Shown here: positions 1 through 8,244 of the stretch, piece after piece | Layout of the letters: each line of letters opens with the position of its first letter | Position numbering within the stretch: the first letter of the stretch is position 1 | Assembly: GCF_946481145.1 (NCBI RefSeq) | Contig: NZ_CAMLMJ010000016.1 | Span: forward strand, 34,704 to 98,703 | Reading direction: 5' to 3' | DNA length: 64,000 nt | Origin: an uncultured Sediminibacterium sp. | Lineage (GTDB): Bacteria; Bacteroidota; Bacteroidia; Chitinophagales; Chitinophagaceae | Program-made: the position numbers and the translations under genes | The notes under the pieces: model-generated | Databases searched by the model: none | The model's input: only the letters and a program-made list of their open reading frames with translations | Told to the model about the DNA's origin: nothing

Positions 1-90
1 CAATGGATGATGCTTGGCTATGTACAACAGATGAAGCGCAGCTTCGCCCCATCAATGTACTAAAAGCTTGGCTTTAGACTTCATCCATTG
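1..90. repeat. Inverted repeat at the window edge
   Basis: CAATGGATGA at 1-10 is matched exactly by its reverse complement at 81-90. A smaller hairpin (GAAGC/GCTTC) lies between them near 34-46. The structure may extend beyond the window. It could be a small palindromic intergenic element; no protein is encoded. Confidence 0.4.
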
Positions 91-119
91 TAGCGTAATG
101 GAATGAATTTTAGCTTTTT

Positions 120-246
120 TTCTGAAGCCTTGACTTTTTTTGTTACTTTTTTGTTTGCCCGCCTTTGGAGGGTGTCAAGACAAAAAAGTAAACGGAGGGA
201 AATGCTTTACAAGTAAGGGTTTGATGCTATTCTATCTAATCCTATA
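120..246. repeat. Intergenic hairpin element downstream of ychF
   Basis: A perfect 12-bp inverted repeat, TTACTTTTTTGT at 143-154 and ACAAAAAAGTAA at 180-191, encloses a loop with a second small hairpin (CCT/AGG around 163-171). From memory, similar poly-T/poly-A inverted sequences are common between genes in Bacteroidota. On the minus strand it lies just after the ychF stop and could act as its terminator. No gene is supported here. Confidence 0.4.
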
Positions 247-1350
247 TTATACATTGAAACGGAAATGCATTACATCGCCATCTTTTACGATGTATTCCTT
301 TCCTTCAATCCTTAATCTGCCATTATCGCGACAAGCAGCTTCACTACCATATTTTATAAAGTCTTCATAAGCGATTACTTCCGCTTTAATGAATCCTTTT
401 TCAAAATCAGTGTGAATAACACTTGCTGCCTGCGGCGCTTTCCATCCTTTATGAATGGTCCAGGCCCTTACTTCCTGCACACCTGCAGTGAAATAAGTAT
501 CGAGGTTCAATAATTTATATGCAGTGCGGATAAGTCTGTTTAAGGCAGGTTCTGTCATTTTATATTCTTCCATGAACATCTGCTTATCTTCCTCTGAATC
601 CATTTCAGCAATCTGGGCTTCAATATTGTTACACATCACAATCATTTCGGCGCCTTCTGCTGCTGCAACGGCTTTCAATTGTTCTGAGAACTTATTACCT
701 GTATGCATGCTGGCTTCATCTACATTGGCCACGTATAGTACAGGTTTATCTGTCAGCAAAAAAAGATCAGCAACCGCTGCTTTTTCTTCCTTGCTTAGTC
801 CAAGTGAGAATATGCTTTTGCCTTTTTCGAGGTGTGACTTACAACGCGACAATATTTCAAATTCGGCTTTTGCTTTTACATCAGTACCAACCCTGGCCAT
901 TTTCTCTACCCGTTGCATTTTCTTTTCTACACTTTCCAGGTCTTTCAATTGCAATTCGGTATCGATAATTTCTTTATCGCTAACAGGATTAATGGCTCCT
1001 TCTTCACGTAATACGTTCTCGTCTTCAAAACAACGGATCACGTGGATGATGGCATCTACTTCACGGATATTTCCAAGGAATTTGTTGCCAAGTCCTTCAC
1101 CCTTACTGGCACCTTTAACAAGACCTGCGATATCCACTATTTCCATTTGAGTAGGAACAATCCTATCCGGAACCACCAGTTCTGCCAGTTTCGCAAGTCG
1201 CTCATCCGGAACATCTACCAGGCCCACATTGGGTTCAATGGTACAGAAACGGTAATTGCTAGCCTGTGCTTTGGCACTATTGCTAACTGCATTAAAAAGG
1301 GTTGATTTTCCAACATTGGGTAATCCTACAATACCTGCTTGTAAAGCCAT
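247..1350 (-). CDS. ychF: Redox-regulated ATPase YchF (OLA1 family)
   Basis: Obg-family P-loop NTPase of 367 aa, the usual length for YchF. The family prefers ATP over GTP and associates with ribosomes. The P-loop GLPNVGKST is at residues 9-17, the family-type G4 region reads NVDE, and the protein ends with a TGS domain and the typical HFRFNV tail. The start is set at the ATG before ALQAGIVG; the upstream in-frame extension comes from the repeat array in the divergent spacer and is unlikely to be translated. The neighbour on the other side of the spacer is transcribed divergently. Confidence 0.95.
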   Translation of the reverse strand: MALQAGIVGLPNVGKSTLFNAVSNSAKAQASNYRFCTIEPNVGLVDVPDERLAKLAELVVPDRIVPTQMEIVDIAGLVKGASKGEGLGNKFLGNIREVDAIIHVIRCFEDENVLREEGAINPVSDKEIIDTELQLKDLESVEKKMQRVEKMARVGTDVKAKAEFEILSRCKSHLEKGKSIFSLGLSKEEKAAVADLFLLTDKPVLYVANVDEASMHTGNKFSEQLKAVAAAEGAEMIVMCNNIEAQIAEMDSEEDKQMFMEEYKMTEPALNRLIRTAYKLLNLDTYFTAGVQEVRAWTIHKGWKAPQAASVIHTDFEKGFIKAEVIAYEDFIKYGSEAACRDNGRLRIEGKEYIVKDGDVMHFRFNV

Positions 1351-1395
1351 AATCCGATTTTTCGAGCGGCAAATATAGCGCTTTGGGGGGAGATT

Positions 1396-1497
1396 AGTGA
1401 ATAGTGAGTAGTGAGTAGTCAGTAGTGAATTTAGGGGAATATAATATTCAAAAGTTTTAGGGACTACTGACCACTGACTACTCACTATTCACTATTT
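1396..1497. repeat. Paired inverted heptad array (GTGAGTA family)
   Basis: The left arm (about 1396-1430) is a run of 7-bp words such as GTGAATA, GTGAGTA and GTCAGTA. The right arm (about 1461-1497) carries the complementary words (GACTACT, CACTATT). The arms could pair around a 30-nt spacer. The array fills the divergent spacer between ychF and the next gene, so it probably overlaps or adjoins both promoters. Confidence 0.75.
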
Positions 1498-1517
1498 TCA
1501 CGATCTAATTCAACACC

Positions 1518-2750
1518 ATGGCCCTTAACATCGTATGGATAGCATTTTTTATCGTTGCGTTTGTAATAGCACTGTATAAATTCATCTTTCTGCATGATAC
1601 CGATGTTTTTAAGACCCTGGTGGATGGGATGTTTGATAGTGCCAAAAGTTCTGTGATAGATGTAGCCTTTCCTTTAACAGGAGCAATGGTATTTTTTCTT
1701 GGACTGATGAATATTGCTGAAAAAGCCGGAGCTATTAACTGGCTTGCTAAAATACTCAATCCATTTTTGAAGCGACTTTTTCCTGAAGTTCCTGAAAAGC
1801 ATCCTGCGATGGGACAAATGGTGATGAATTTCAGCGCCAATATGCTGGGGTTGGATAATGCTGCTACGCCGTTTGGCTTAAAGGCGATGGAAGGACTCCA
1901 ATCCATCAATCCGGAAAAAGAAAAAGCTTCCAATGCACAGATCATGTTTTTGGTATTACATACCAGTGGACTCACCTTAATTCCCTTAACCATTATCTCT
2001 TACAGGCTTGCTGCAGGCTCTAAGGAAGCGGCGAGTGTGTTTATACCACTTGTTCTTGCTACGATTTGTACAACGCTGGCATCCATTTTTGTAGTAGGGA
2101 TGAAGCAAAAACTAAAATGGGATAGGGTGATGTTTGGATGGATAGGGAGTTTGTTATTAGTGGTGGCCCTTATGTTATTCTGGGTGCAGGGTATGCAACC
2201 TGAACAAAGGGAAGTATTCAGTAAAATCACAGGTAATTTCTTATTGCTTTTAATTGTTGTAGCAATTATTGTTGGGGCGATGTGGAAAAAAGTGAATGTT
2301 TTTGATGCTTTTGTAGAAGGAGCTAAAGGAGGATTTGATGTTATCATTAAAATCATTCCCTATCTGGTAGGAATGTTGGTGGCTATTCGTGTGTTTCGCG
2401 ATAGCGGCGCATTGGGTTATTTGGTAGATGCAATAACCTGGTTGCTGATGCAGACAGGTGTAAATACAGACTTTACAGCGGCACTTCCTGTTGCCATCAT
2501 GAAACCATTCAGTGGCAGTGGTGCCAGAGGGTTAATGCTCGATGCAATGCAGGTTCATGGCCCGGATTCTTTTGTCGGCAAACTGGCATCCACCTTCCAA
2601 GGTTCTGCTGATACCACATTCTATATCATTGCACTTTATTTCGGCAGCGTAGGAATAAAAAAAGTACGCTACGCCATCTGGACAGGCATGCTGGCAGATA
2701 TAATTGGCGTTGTAATGGCCATTATTATCGGCTATATTTTCTTTCATTAG
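1518..2750 (+). CDS. Fused SpmA/SpmB-like nucleoside-recognition membrane protein
   Basis: A 410-aa polytopic membrane protein with two nucleoside-recognition (Gate) domains. The N-terminal half (about residues 30-180) resembles spore maturation protein A, with a conserved NMLGLDNAATPFG segment. The C-terminal half (about 245-410) resembles SpmB, with KPFSGSGARG and QGSADTTFY. In Bacillus these are two separate proteins; the fusion is common in Bacteroidota, which do not sporulate, so the role is unknown, probably transport-related. Start ATG as given; the upstream spacer is a repeat array. The sirtuin gene converges on its 3' end. Confidence 0.85.
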   Translation: MALNIVWIAFFIVAFVIALYKFIFLHDTDVFKTLVDGMFDSAKSSVIDVAFPLTGAMVFFLGLMNIAEKAGAINWLAKILNPFLKRLFPEVPEKHPAMGQMVMNFSANMLGLDNAATPFGLKAMEGLQSINPEKEKASNAQIMFLVLHTSGLTLIPLTIISYRLAAGSKEAASVFIPLVLATICTTLASIFVVGMKQKLKWDRVMFGWIGSLLLVVALMLFWVQGMQPEQREVFSKITGNFLLLLIVVAIIVGAMWKKVNVFDAFVEGAKGGFDVIIKIIPYLVGMLVAIRVFRDSGALGYLVDAITWLLMQTGVNTDFTAALPVAIMKPFSGSGARGLMLDAMQVHGPDSFVGKLASTFQGSADTTFYIIALYFGSVGIKKVRYAIWTGMLADIIGVVMAIIIGYIFFH

Positions 2751-2751
2751 G

Positions 2752-2796
2752 ATAGACCATGGACCATGGACTATGGTCTATGGACTATCGTCTATC
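2752..2796. repeat. Heptad array (GACCATG family) between convergent genes
   Basis: Six contiguous 7-bp words, GACCATG, GACCATG, GACTATG, GTCTATG, GACTATC and GTCTATC, start at 2755. The array folds on itself: ATAGACCAT at 2752-2760 pairs with ATGGTCTAT at 2773-2781. It begins just after the stop of the upstream gene and supplies the last codons and stop of the sirtuin gene on the other strand, so it may act as a bidirectional terminator. Confidence 0.75.
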
Positions 2797-3507
2797 TGCT
2801 AGTAGCTCCTTCAGCCTGCTTACCCCTTCTGAGGCTGGGGCTTCAATTTTGGTAAGATGCTTTATTGAGGGTGTTGTTGGGATATGCTTGTCGATGATAT
2901 ATTTCGGGATATGTGCTGGTGCAATATCCAATAAGCCAGCAGCAGGATATACTACCAGGGATGTGCCAATAACAACAAAGATGTCTGCCTGTGAAGTTAT
3001 ACGGGCTGCTTCGGTAATCATTGGTACGGGTTCTTCGAACCAAACGATATAAGGCCTGAGCTGATGGTGATCTTCAGCAGTATCGCCAAGGTTTATATCG
3101 CCTCGGATGGCATAAATCAATGATTCATCATGCTCGCTTCTCATTTTAAATATCTCACCATGCAGGTGTAAGACTTTTGTGCTTCCACCACGTTCATGCA
3201 GATCATCGATATTTTGTGTGATGATATGAACATCATACGCTTTTTCAAGTTCTGCAAGACCAGTATGGGCTGCATTCGGATTAGCATTGGCAATATCTTT
3301 TCTTCTTAGGTTATAAAATTCAAGCACCAGTCCTGGATTTTTCTTCCAGCCCCTGGGGGAAGCCACTTCATAAACATCGTGGCCCTCCCAGAGTCCGTCG
3401 CTATCGCGAAATGTTTTGATACCACTTTCAGCACTGATGCCAGCACCAGTGAGTATTACCAGTTTTGGTTTTATTTTTTGAGTACCTGTATTTTTCTGCG
3501 TTTCCAT
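2785..3507 (-). CDS. cobB: Sir2-family NAD-dependent protein deacylase (CobB-like)
   Basis: Sirtuin of 240 aa that removes acyl groups from lysines using NAD. Visible motifs are GAGISAESG at 21-29, QNID at 98-101, the catalytic His116 in LHLHGE, and Tyr65-x-x-Arg68 (FYNLRR), which in E. coli CobB and SIRT5 favours succinyl/malonyl lysine. The cysteines that bind structural zinc in CobB are absent; I recall this being normal in Bacteroidota sirtuins. The start overlaps the 3' end of the upstream DUF4349 gene by 37 nt, which suggests cotranscription. The C-terminal codons lie inside a heptad array. Confidence 0.9.
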   Translation of the reverse strand: METQKNTGTQKIKPKLVILTGAGISAESGIKTFRDSDGLWEGHDVYEVASPRGWKKNPGLVLEFYNLRRKDIANANPNAAHTGLAELEKAYDVHIITQNIDDLHERGGSTKVLHLHGEIFKMRSEHDESLIYAIRGDINLGDTAEDHHQLRPYIVWFEEPVPMITEAARITSQADIFVVIGTSLVVYPAAGLLDIAPAHIPKYIIDKHIPTTPSIKHLTKIEAPASEGVSRLKELLADRR

Positions 3508-4355
3508 AAAAATCCGATCAATAGTCCTGATAAAATTAAGGGCCAGATACGAATGCCTATCAGTATAATTTCCACCAATATATCACCACCTTCAGCAAAA
3601 CCATCTTTTAATCTTGTCCAGAAAGGGTTTGGTTTTGATGTTATGGAAGTAGCTGTGATGAATGAATAGTAATTGAGGTGTATTGTGCTGTAAGCAGACT
3701 GATGCGATAAATAATTCAACCGTCCATTGGCCGACTCCAATTGTTCCTGAATATTATTGATCTCCTGTTCAACTTTTAATATATCGTCCATTTTCTTTGC
3801 ATCCTGTAAGAGTTGTACATAACGATCTCTAATTTTTTTTCTGGCTTCAATTCTAGACCGGCTATCATACATTTCAGCGGTTACATCTTCTGTGCCTACG
3901 TTTTTCTGTATGATACGAACACTGTCTGAAGCAAAACTGTTGAGTAAAGATTCGAATTCGGCAACGGGCACTTTGATGGTCATCTGGTTTTGTTTTCTTT
4001 CCTCTGAAAATGTCTGTTCTTCAGATGCGATGTAAGCCCCATATCTTTTCAGGTTCTGCCGGATATCCTGATCGAAACGCGTATAGTTATTCGCTTCAAT
4101 GGTGATATTGGCTGTTTTAATCAGCTTCTTATCCCAATCAGTATAGGTTGGTTTACCAGATATGTTTTTAGGTTTTGCAGGTTCATCCTGTGTAGGTATA
4201 TCGGCTATATTATCTGTAGCCGCATTGGTCGAATCAGCTACCGTTGCAGGTTCCATTTGAATAGTGGTGGCGATATCGGCTCTTTCAGTTGAACCGCTGT
4301 TACAGGCAATAGCAAACAGTATGGCCATAGAGGCCATGAATGAAATGGTCTTCAT
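3471..4355 (-). CDS. DUF4349 domain-containing lipoprotein
   Basis: A 294-aa envelope protein of unknown function. The N-terminus is a hydrophobic signal ending in a probable lipidated Cys18 (AIAC). A low-complexity spacer follows, then the DUF4349 region (from about residue 75: KLIKTANITIEA and the ARKKIRDRYVQLL coiled coil) and a C-terminal transmembrane helix with a basic tail (WKRRKIQ). The layout suggests a protein spanning the periplasm, attached at both ends. It overlaps the downstream sirtuin gene by 37 nt. Confidence 0.8.
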   Translation of the reverse strand: MKTISFMASMAILFAIACNSGSTERADIATTIQMEPATVADSTNAATDNIADIPTQDEPAKPKNISGKPTYTDWDKKLIKTANITIEANNYTRFDQDIRQNLKRYGAYIASEEQTFSEERKQNQMTIKVPVAEFESLLNSFASDSVRIIQKNVGTEDVTAEMYDSRSRIEARKKIRDRYVQLLQDAKKMDDILKVEQEINNIQEQLESANGRLNYLSHQSAYSTIHLNYYSFITATSITSKPNPFWTRLKDGFAEGGDILVEIILIGIRIWPLILSGLLIGFLWKRRKIQVLKK

Positions 4356-4469
4356 AAAAATGTTTATTATTTAGATGCAGTGAAGTAAAAAATGCACAGG
4401 CCTGTAACCATGAATACCATTCACGTGTAAAAAGTAACCCGGGAAGAATTGTTAAAACTCAGCAGTAAA

Positions 4470-4880
4470 TTATTTGGTGCCTGAAAGTTCCAGGATGATT
4501 TTCCATTCTTCATCTGTAACTGGCTGTACCGATAGACGGCCTAAACGTACCAAAGCCATATTGGATAGTCTTTTGTCTGACTTTATTTGAGCAAGAGAAA
4601 CGGGTGTCTTTAGTTTTTTAAATGGGGCGAAGTCAACTGCTGACCATGTATCATCATCTGCAGTAGGGTCGGGGTATGCTTCTTTGATAACTTTAGCGAT
4701 ACCTACTATTTCAAGTCCTTCATTGCTATGGTACCAAAATGCCTGGTCGCCTTTCTTCATCGCACGCAGGTGATTTCGGGCTGCATAATTACGTACGCCA
4801 TCCCAGAAAGTAGATTTATCTTTTTCAAATTGATCCCAACTGTATTTAAAGGGTTCTGATTTAATAAGCCAGTAAGCCAT
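4470..4880 (-). CDS. EVE domain-containing protein
   Basis: A 136-aa single-domain protein of the EVE/PUA-like fold (thymocyte nuclear protein 1 family). The fold is thought to bind modified bases in DNA or RNA. It starts MAYWLIKSEPFKYSWDQF, with the conserved WDGVRNYAARNHLRAM and QAFWYHSN segments. It is probably the last gene of the pdhA-TPR-ribH-LutA-like-EVE run, with a 17-nt gap to the gene before it and 114 nt to the DUF4349 gene after it. Confidence 0.9.
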   Translation of the reverse strand: MAYWLIKSEPFKYSWDQFEKDKSTFWDGVRNYAARNHLRAMKKGDQAFWYHSNEGLEIVGIAKVIKEAYPDPTADDDTWSAVDFAPFKKLKTPVSLAQIKSDKRLSNMALVRLGRLSVQPVTDEEWKIILELSGTK

Positions 4881-4897
4881 AATAAGTTATATGGGGT

Positions 4898-5614
4898 TTA
4901 AAATGAAGCAAGTACATCTGCAAGGTGTACAACTTTTAATCCTGATCCTTTGTGTTTAATACAACCATCAATATGCATAAGACAGCTCATATCTGTGCTG
5001 ATAATATATTCAGCACCCGTTGCGGTTGCGTTCGTGATTTTCTGATCTGCCATTGCTACGCTGATGGGTTCAAATTTCACCGCGAAGCTACCACCAAATC
5101 CGCAGCAGGTTTCATTATCCGCCATTTCTATCAGTTCAAGTCCTTTTACCTGCTGTAACAATTTCCTGGGTTCCTGTTTCAATCCACATTCACGCAGTGC
5201 TGCGCAACTATCATGATAAGTAGCTTTTCCTTCAAAGCTTGCACCCAGGTTTTCAACCTTTAAAATATTTACCAGGAAATCTGAAAGTTCAAAAATTCTT
5301 TCGCTAAGTTTTCGGGCCACTTGTTGTTGTGAAGATTGTTCGTACAGTTTACTGTAATAGTTCTTTACAAAACCAACACAACTTGCACTGGGAGCCACAA
5401 TATAATCAGAGCCACTAAAGTCTTCGATAAATTTGTTGCAGACATCTTTGGCTTCACCCCAGAAGCCTGCGTTAAAAGCTGGTTGACCACAACAGGTTTG
5501 GTTGGCATTATAATCAACTTCACAACCTGCTTTCTCCAGTACTTTTACCATGCTGAACCCCACACCGGGGTAGAGTTGGTCTATAAAACAGGGTATGAAA
5601 ATCTGTACGCGCAT
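4898..5614 (-). CDS. (Fe-S)-binding CCG-domain protein, LutA/YkgE family
   Basis: A 238-aa cysteine-rich protein with two CCG modules: CCGQPAFNAG near residue 41 and CCGFGGSF near residue 185, with SCVG and DSCAALRECG supplying further ligands. The family includes LutA of the L-lactate oxidation complex and subunits of heterodisulfide-reductase-like enzymes. No LutB or LutC partner is nearby, so the lactate role is not shown and the lutA symbol is withheld. It lies 9 nt after ribH in a tight operon. Confidence 0.85.
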   Translation of the reverse strand: MRVQIFIPCFIDQLYPGVGFSMVKVLEKAGCEVDYNANQTCCGQPAFNAGFWGEAKDVCNKFIEDFSGSDYIVAPSASCVGFVKNYYSKLYEQSSQQQVARKLSERIFELSDFLVNILKVENLGASFEGKATYHDSCAALRECGLKQEPRKLLQQVKGLELIEMADNETCCGFGGSFAVKFEPISVAMADQKITNATATGAEYIISTDMSCLMHIDGCIKHKGSGLKVVHLADVLASF

Positions 5615-5623
5615 AAACTAGTA

Positions 5624-6115
5624 TTAAGACTTGGCGTTCATCAGTTTACGGTTAAGGGCAATCATCTTGATGGCTGTTATGGCTGCTTCTTCACCTTTAT
5701 GGCCATGACTGCCTCCAATTCTGTCTATTGCCTGTTGCTCGTTGTCAACGGTCAACACACCAAAAATAACAGGCACATCGAGTGAAAGGTTCAATTGTAA
5801 AACACCATCGGTTACTGATTTACATACATAATCAAAATGTGGTGTATCCCCCCTGATAACGGCGCCCAGAGTGATATAAGCGTCAGGAAGGGTTTTGCTG
5901 TAAGCATAATGGTTCTTAACAGCAAAAGGGATCTCTACAGCACCAGGAACTACAATGCTCACAACTTTGATTCCCTGGGCTTTAAAAATCTTTTTTGCAC
6001 CTGCTTCCAGTTTATTAATGATGTGGGCGTTCCACTCGGTTTTAATGATAACAACAAAGGCATCCTTTAGGGTGGGGATGCCTTTGTTTAATGAGGTATT
6101 TCCTTTAGTTGCCAT
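5624..6115 (-). CDS. ribH: 6,7-dimethyl-8-ribityllumazine synthase
   Basis: Penultimate enzyme of riboflavin synthesis; it condenses the ribityl-aminouracil with dihydroxybutanone phosphate in the cytosol. The protein has 163 aa. Diagnostic segments are PGAVEIPFAVK, TLGAVIRGDTPHFD with the catalytic His, and GVLTVDNEQQAIDR followed by GHKGEEAA. Its ATG shares one base with the TAA stop of the upstream TPR gene (TAATG), which suggests translational coupling. No other riboflavin genes are in the window. Confidence 0.97.
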   Translation of the reverse strand: MATKGNTSLNKGIPTLKDAFVVIIKTEWNAHIINKLEAGAKKIFKAQGIKVVSIVVPGAVEIPFAVKNHYAYSKTLPDAYITLGAVIRGDTPHFDYVCKSVTDGVLQLNLSLDVPVIFGVLTVDNEQQAIDRIGGSHGHKGEEAAITAIKMIALNRKLMNAKS

Positions 6116-6804
6116 TAGTTAGCTCCCAGGTCATTTTTTTCAATGCTTAAACGATAGATATATCTCTCAGCCTGAAAACCTTTATCGGTTTTAGGGAATT
6201 TCTCTTTGATCTCTTTGTAAAGAGCCAGTGCTTCATCCTGCTTACCTTTTGTTTCGAGAAGAAGGGCCGCACGGAACAGATATTCTGCAGAGTTATTGTC
6301 GTCTTTTTCGAAAGTGCTTCCAGCTTTTTTATAATAACTGATGGCATCATCAAATTTGTTTTGCTCTGCATAAGCATCTCCTAAAGCACCGTAAGCCAAT
6401 AATTGAATTTGTTTGGCATCGGTAGAGAAATCTTTCAGGTATTTAACCGCATTATTGAAATCGCCAAGCTTAAGATAGCTAACACCAGCATAAAAATGTG
6501 CAAGGTTGGCAGCTTTTGTTCCACCAAAGTTTTTAATTACGTAGAGGGCACCACGAAATTGACCATCACCATTTAAGGCAAGGTTGGCAGAGTCCATACG
6601 GAAATACTCTTCAGCTTTGAATAAAGCTTCAGCAGCTTTCTCTTCTTTTGGTTTTACAATGAACTCATTGTAGCCATACCAGCCACCAAAACCAATCACA
6701 ACAACTGCAACGGCCCCAATGATTATTTTTTGGTATTGTTTCCAGAAACCTTGTGCTTTGGCCAGGGTCTGCTGATCGTGCGTCACTTCGTGCTTATCAC
6801 TCAT
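6115..6804 (-). CDS. Tetratricopeptide repeat membrane protein (YfgM-like)
   Basis: A 229-aa protein with a short cytoplasmic N-terminus, one transmembrane helix (about residues 27-47, IIIGAVAVVVIGFGGWYGY) and a periplasmic TPR domain (about 65-220, with AHFYAGVSYLKLGDFNNAVKY-type helices). This layout matches the YfgM/TPR_21 family, which assists envelope protein folding in proteobacteria. It sits between pdhA (38-nt gap) and ribH (1-nt overlap). Confidence 0.8.
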   Translation of the reverse strand: MSDKHEVTHDQQTLAKAQGFWKQYQKIIIGAVAVVVIGFGGWYGYNEFIVKPKEEKAAEALFKAEEYFRMDSANLALNGDGQFRGALYVIKNFGGTKAANLAHFYAGVSYLKLGDFNNAVKYLKDFSTDAKQIQLLAYGALGDAYAEQNKFDDAISYYKKAGSTFEKDDNNSAEYLFRAALLLETKGKQDEALALYKEIKEKFPKTDKGFQAERYIYRLSIEKNDLGAN

Positions 6805-6842
6805 GGGAAATTGATTATTCGAGTTTATAGGTGTTTATTAAA

Positions 6843-7838
6843 TTAATCTACTATGAAAGGATAGTTCTGGTCGATGTATACATCTTTCAGCACTTCGCTA
6901 TCATCTGGCCATGGACTGTCTTCTGCAAAACGAACACTTTCTTCTACAACAGCGTCAATACGTTTGTCTATTTCAGTCAGGAATTCTTCTGTAGCAAATC
7001 CGTTTTCAAGAATGGTATTACGCACCTGTGTAATTGGATCTTGCTCTTTGTATTCATCTACTTCTTCCTTAGAACGATATTTCTGAGGGTCGGAAATAGA
7101 GTGTCCTTTGTAGCGATAGGTTTTCATCTCAAGCAGGGTTGGACCATCGCCTTCTCTTGCTCTTTTTACAGCCCTTGCCACGCCTTCGTGAACAGCTTCA
7201 GCCGACATACCATCGATTTTATCAGCAGGCATATCGTAAGCATCGGCAAGTTTATAGATATCGGTTACGTTACTGGTACGTTCAATGGAAGTACCCATCG
7301 CGTAATTATTGTTTTCGCAAATAAAAATTACCGGTAATTTCCAGGTCATTGCCAGGTTAAATGTTTCATGCAACATACCTTGTCTGGCAGCCCCATCTCC
7401 AAAATAACAAAGCACCACATTATTAGACCCCCTGTATTTTTCAGCGAATGCTAGTCCGGCACCAGTACCGATCTGGGCTCCTACGATACCATGACCACCA
7501 AAAAACTTGTGTTCTACACTGAAAAAGTGCATACTACCCCCTTTTCCTTTGGCGCAACCGGTTGCTTTGCCATATAGCTCGGCCATACAGGCATTGGCAC
7601 TAACCCCTTTGGCAAGGGCAAGACCGTGGTCTCTGTAGGCAGTAATAAAAGGATCGTCTTGCTGAGTGGCGGTCATGCATCCGGCTGCAATTGCTTCCTG
7701 GCCTACATAGGCATGGAAGAATCCGCGGATCTTACCCGCCATTTTATACATTTCCTCGGCTTTCAGCTCAAACTGGCGAATAAGCTGCATCAGCTCATAC
7801 CAGTATAAATATGTTTCTTTAGAAAATTTGGTTGGCAC
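6843..7838 (-). CDS. pdhA: Pyruvate dehydrogenase E1 component, alpha subunit
   Basis: Thiamine-diphosphate-binding alpha subunit of the pyruvate dehydrogenase E1, joining glycolysis to acetyl-CoA formation. The ThDP motif GDGAARQGMLHETFN ... ENNNYAMGT is clear, as are GGHGIVGAQ and the phosphorylation-loop-like YRYKGHSISDP. I set the start at a GTG (VPTKFSKETYLYW), giving 331 aa, the usual size. An in-frame extension to a TTG at 7982 is not conserved-looking and overlaps a repeat. A diverged copy of its first 60 codons lies at 9966-10146. It heads the operon with TPR, ribH, the LutA-like gene and EVE. Confidence 0.93.
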   Translation of the reverse strand: MPTKFSKETYLYWYELMQLIRQFELKAEEMYKMAGKIRGFFHAYVGQEAIAAGCMTATQQDDPFITAYRDHGLALAKGVSANACMAELYGKATGCAKGKGGSMHFFSVEHKFFGGHGIVGAQIGTGAGLAFAEKYRGSNNVVLCYFGDGAARQGMLHETFNLAMTWKLPVIFICENNNYAMGTSIERTSNVTDIYKLADAYDMPADKIDGMSAEAVHEGVARAVKRAREGDGPTLLEMKTYRYKGHSISDPQKYRSKEEVDEYKEQDPITQVRNTILENGFATEEFLTEIDKRIDAVVEESVRFAEDSPWPDDSEVLKDVYIDQNYPFIVD

Positions 7839-7961
7839 TTGGTCAAATTTTGAGGAGCAAATATAGGGGTTATACGGCAAAAATTGAGGGGCGGCCCTGG
7901 GATGGGTATAAAGAGTAAGAAAGCTGCTAAAAGGGAGCTTCTGGCTGTTAGGGGAAATTAG

Positions 7962-8040
7962 GCTGCATGCTTCAAGCTGCAAGCTGCAAGCCTTGATTGG
8001 TGCTTGGTTTAGGTTTTCTGCGATTATTTAAATAAGTGAG
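7962..8040. repeat. Heptad array (GCTGCAA family) plus companion repeat
   Basis: Words GCTGCAT, GCTTCAA, GCTGCAA and GCTGCAA run from about 7962. They are followed by a roughly 55-bp sequence beginning CTTGATTGGTGCTTG that recurs, with few differences, at 28970-29025 after an array of the same word family. The linkage of array and companion at two loci suggests one composite element. Confidence 0.65.
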
Positions 8041-8101
8041 GGTTTTGCGTATTAGGTCATGTAAAATCAGCTGGATTAATGAATGTTTGATGGCTATTCA
8101 T

Positions 8102-8186
8102 GCACTATCCGTCTATAATAAAACACGGATTTTTACGATCTATCTTGATAAACCATGAAAATCATGAAAATCTGTGTTCCATAAAA
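8102..8186. repeat. Long imperfect palindrome, copy 1
   Basis: Starts with ATGCACTAT-like sequence and contains AACACGGATTTT on one side and AAAATCTGTGTT on the other, able to form a hairpin. A related copy with the same ends and the shared centre TGAAAATCATGAAAATC lies at 55018-55112. Probably a non-autonomous intergenic repeat; no transposase is present. Confidence 0.6.
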
Positions 8187-8244
8187 CCCATGATATACAA
8201 CCCGTAGCTAAATTCCCCAATAAAGCCTGCAGCCAACAGATTTT

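Larger units (their letters stand above)
7839..8244. other. Gene-free spacer with repeats
   Basis: Non-coding stretch between pdhA and an unknown gene. It holds a heptad array (7962-7993), a companion repeat shared with 28970-29025, and a long imperfect palindrome shared with 55018-55112. The first 50 bases after the pdhA start are also copied next to the pdhA fragment at 10147-10190. No further gene is visible. Confidence 0.6.

Noticed and set aside
1351..1485. Longer YchF start
   Set aside because: The extension is encoded by the heptad array and spacer; YchF proteins begin a few residues before the P-loop.
4898..5614. Naming the Fe-S protein lutA
   Set aside because: No LutB/LutC neighbours; CCG-domain proteins serve several complexes.
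7839..7982. N-terminal extension of pdhA to a TTG at 7982
   Set aside because: The extra 48 residues are not like known PdhA N-termini and run into a repeat array; the GTG at 7838 gives the normal length and is the point from which the fragment at 10146 also reads.
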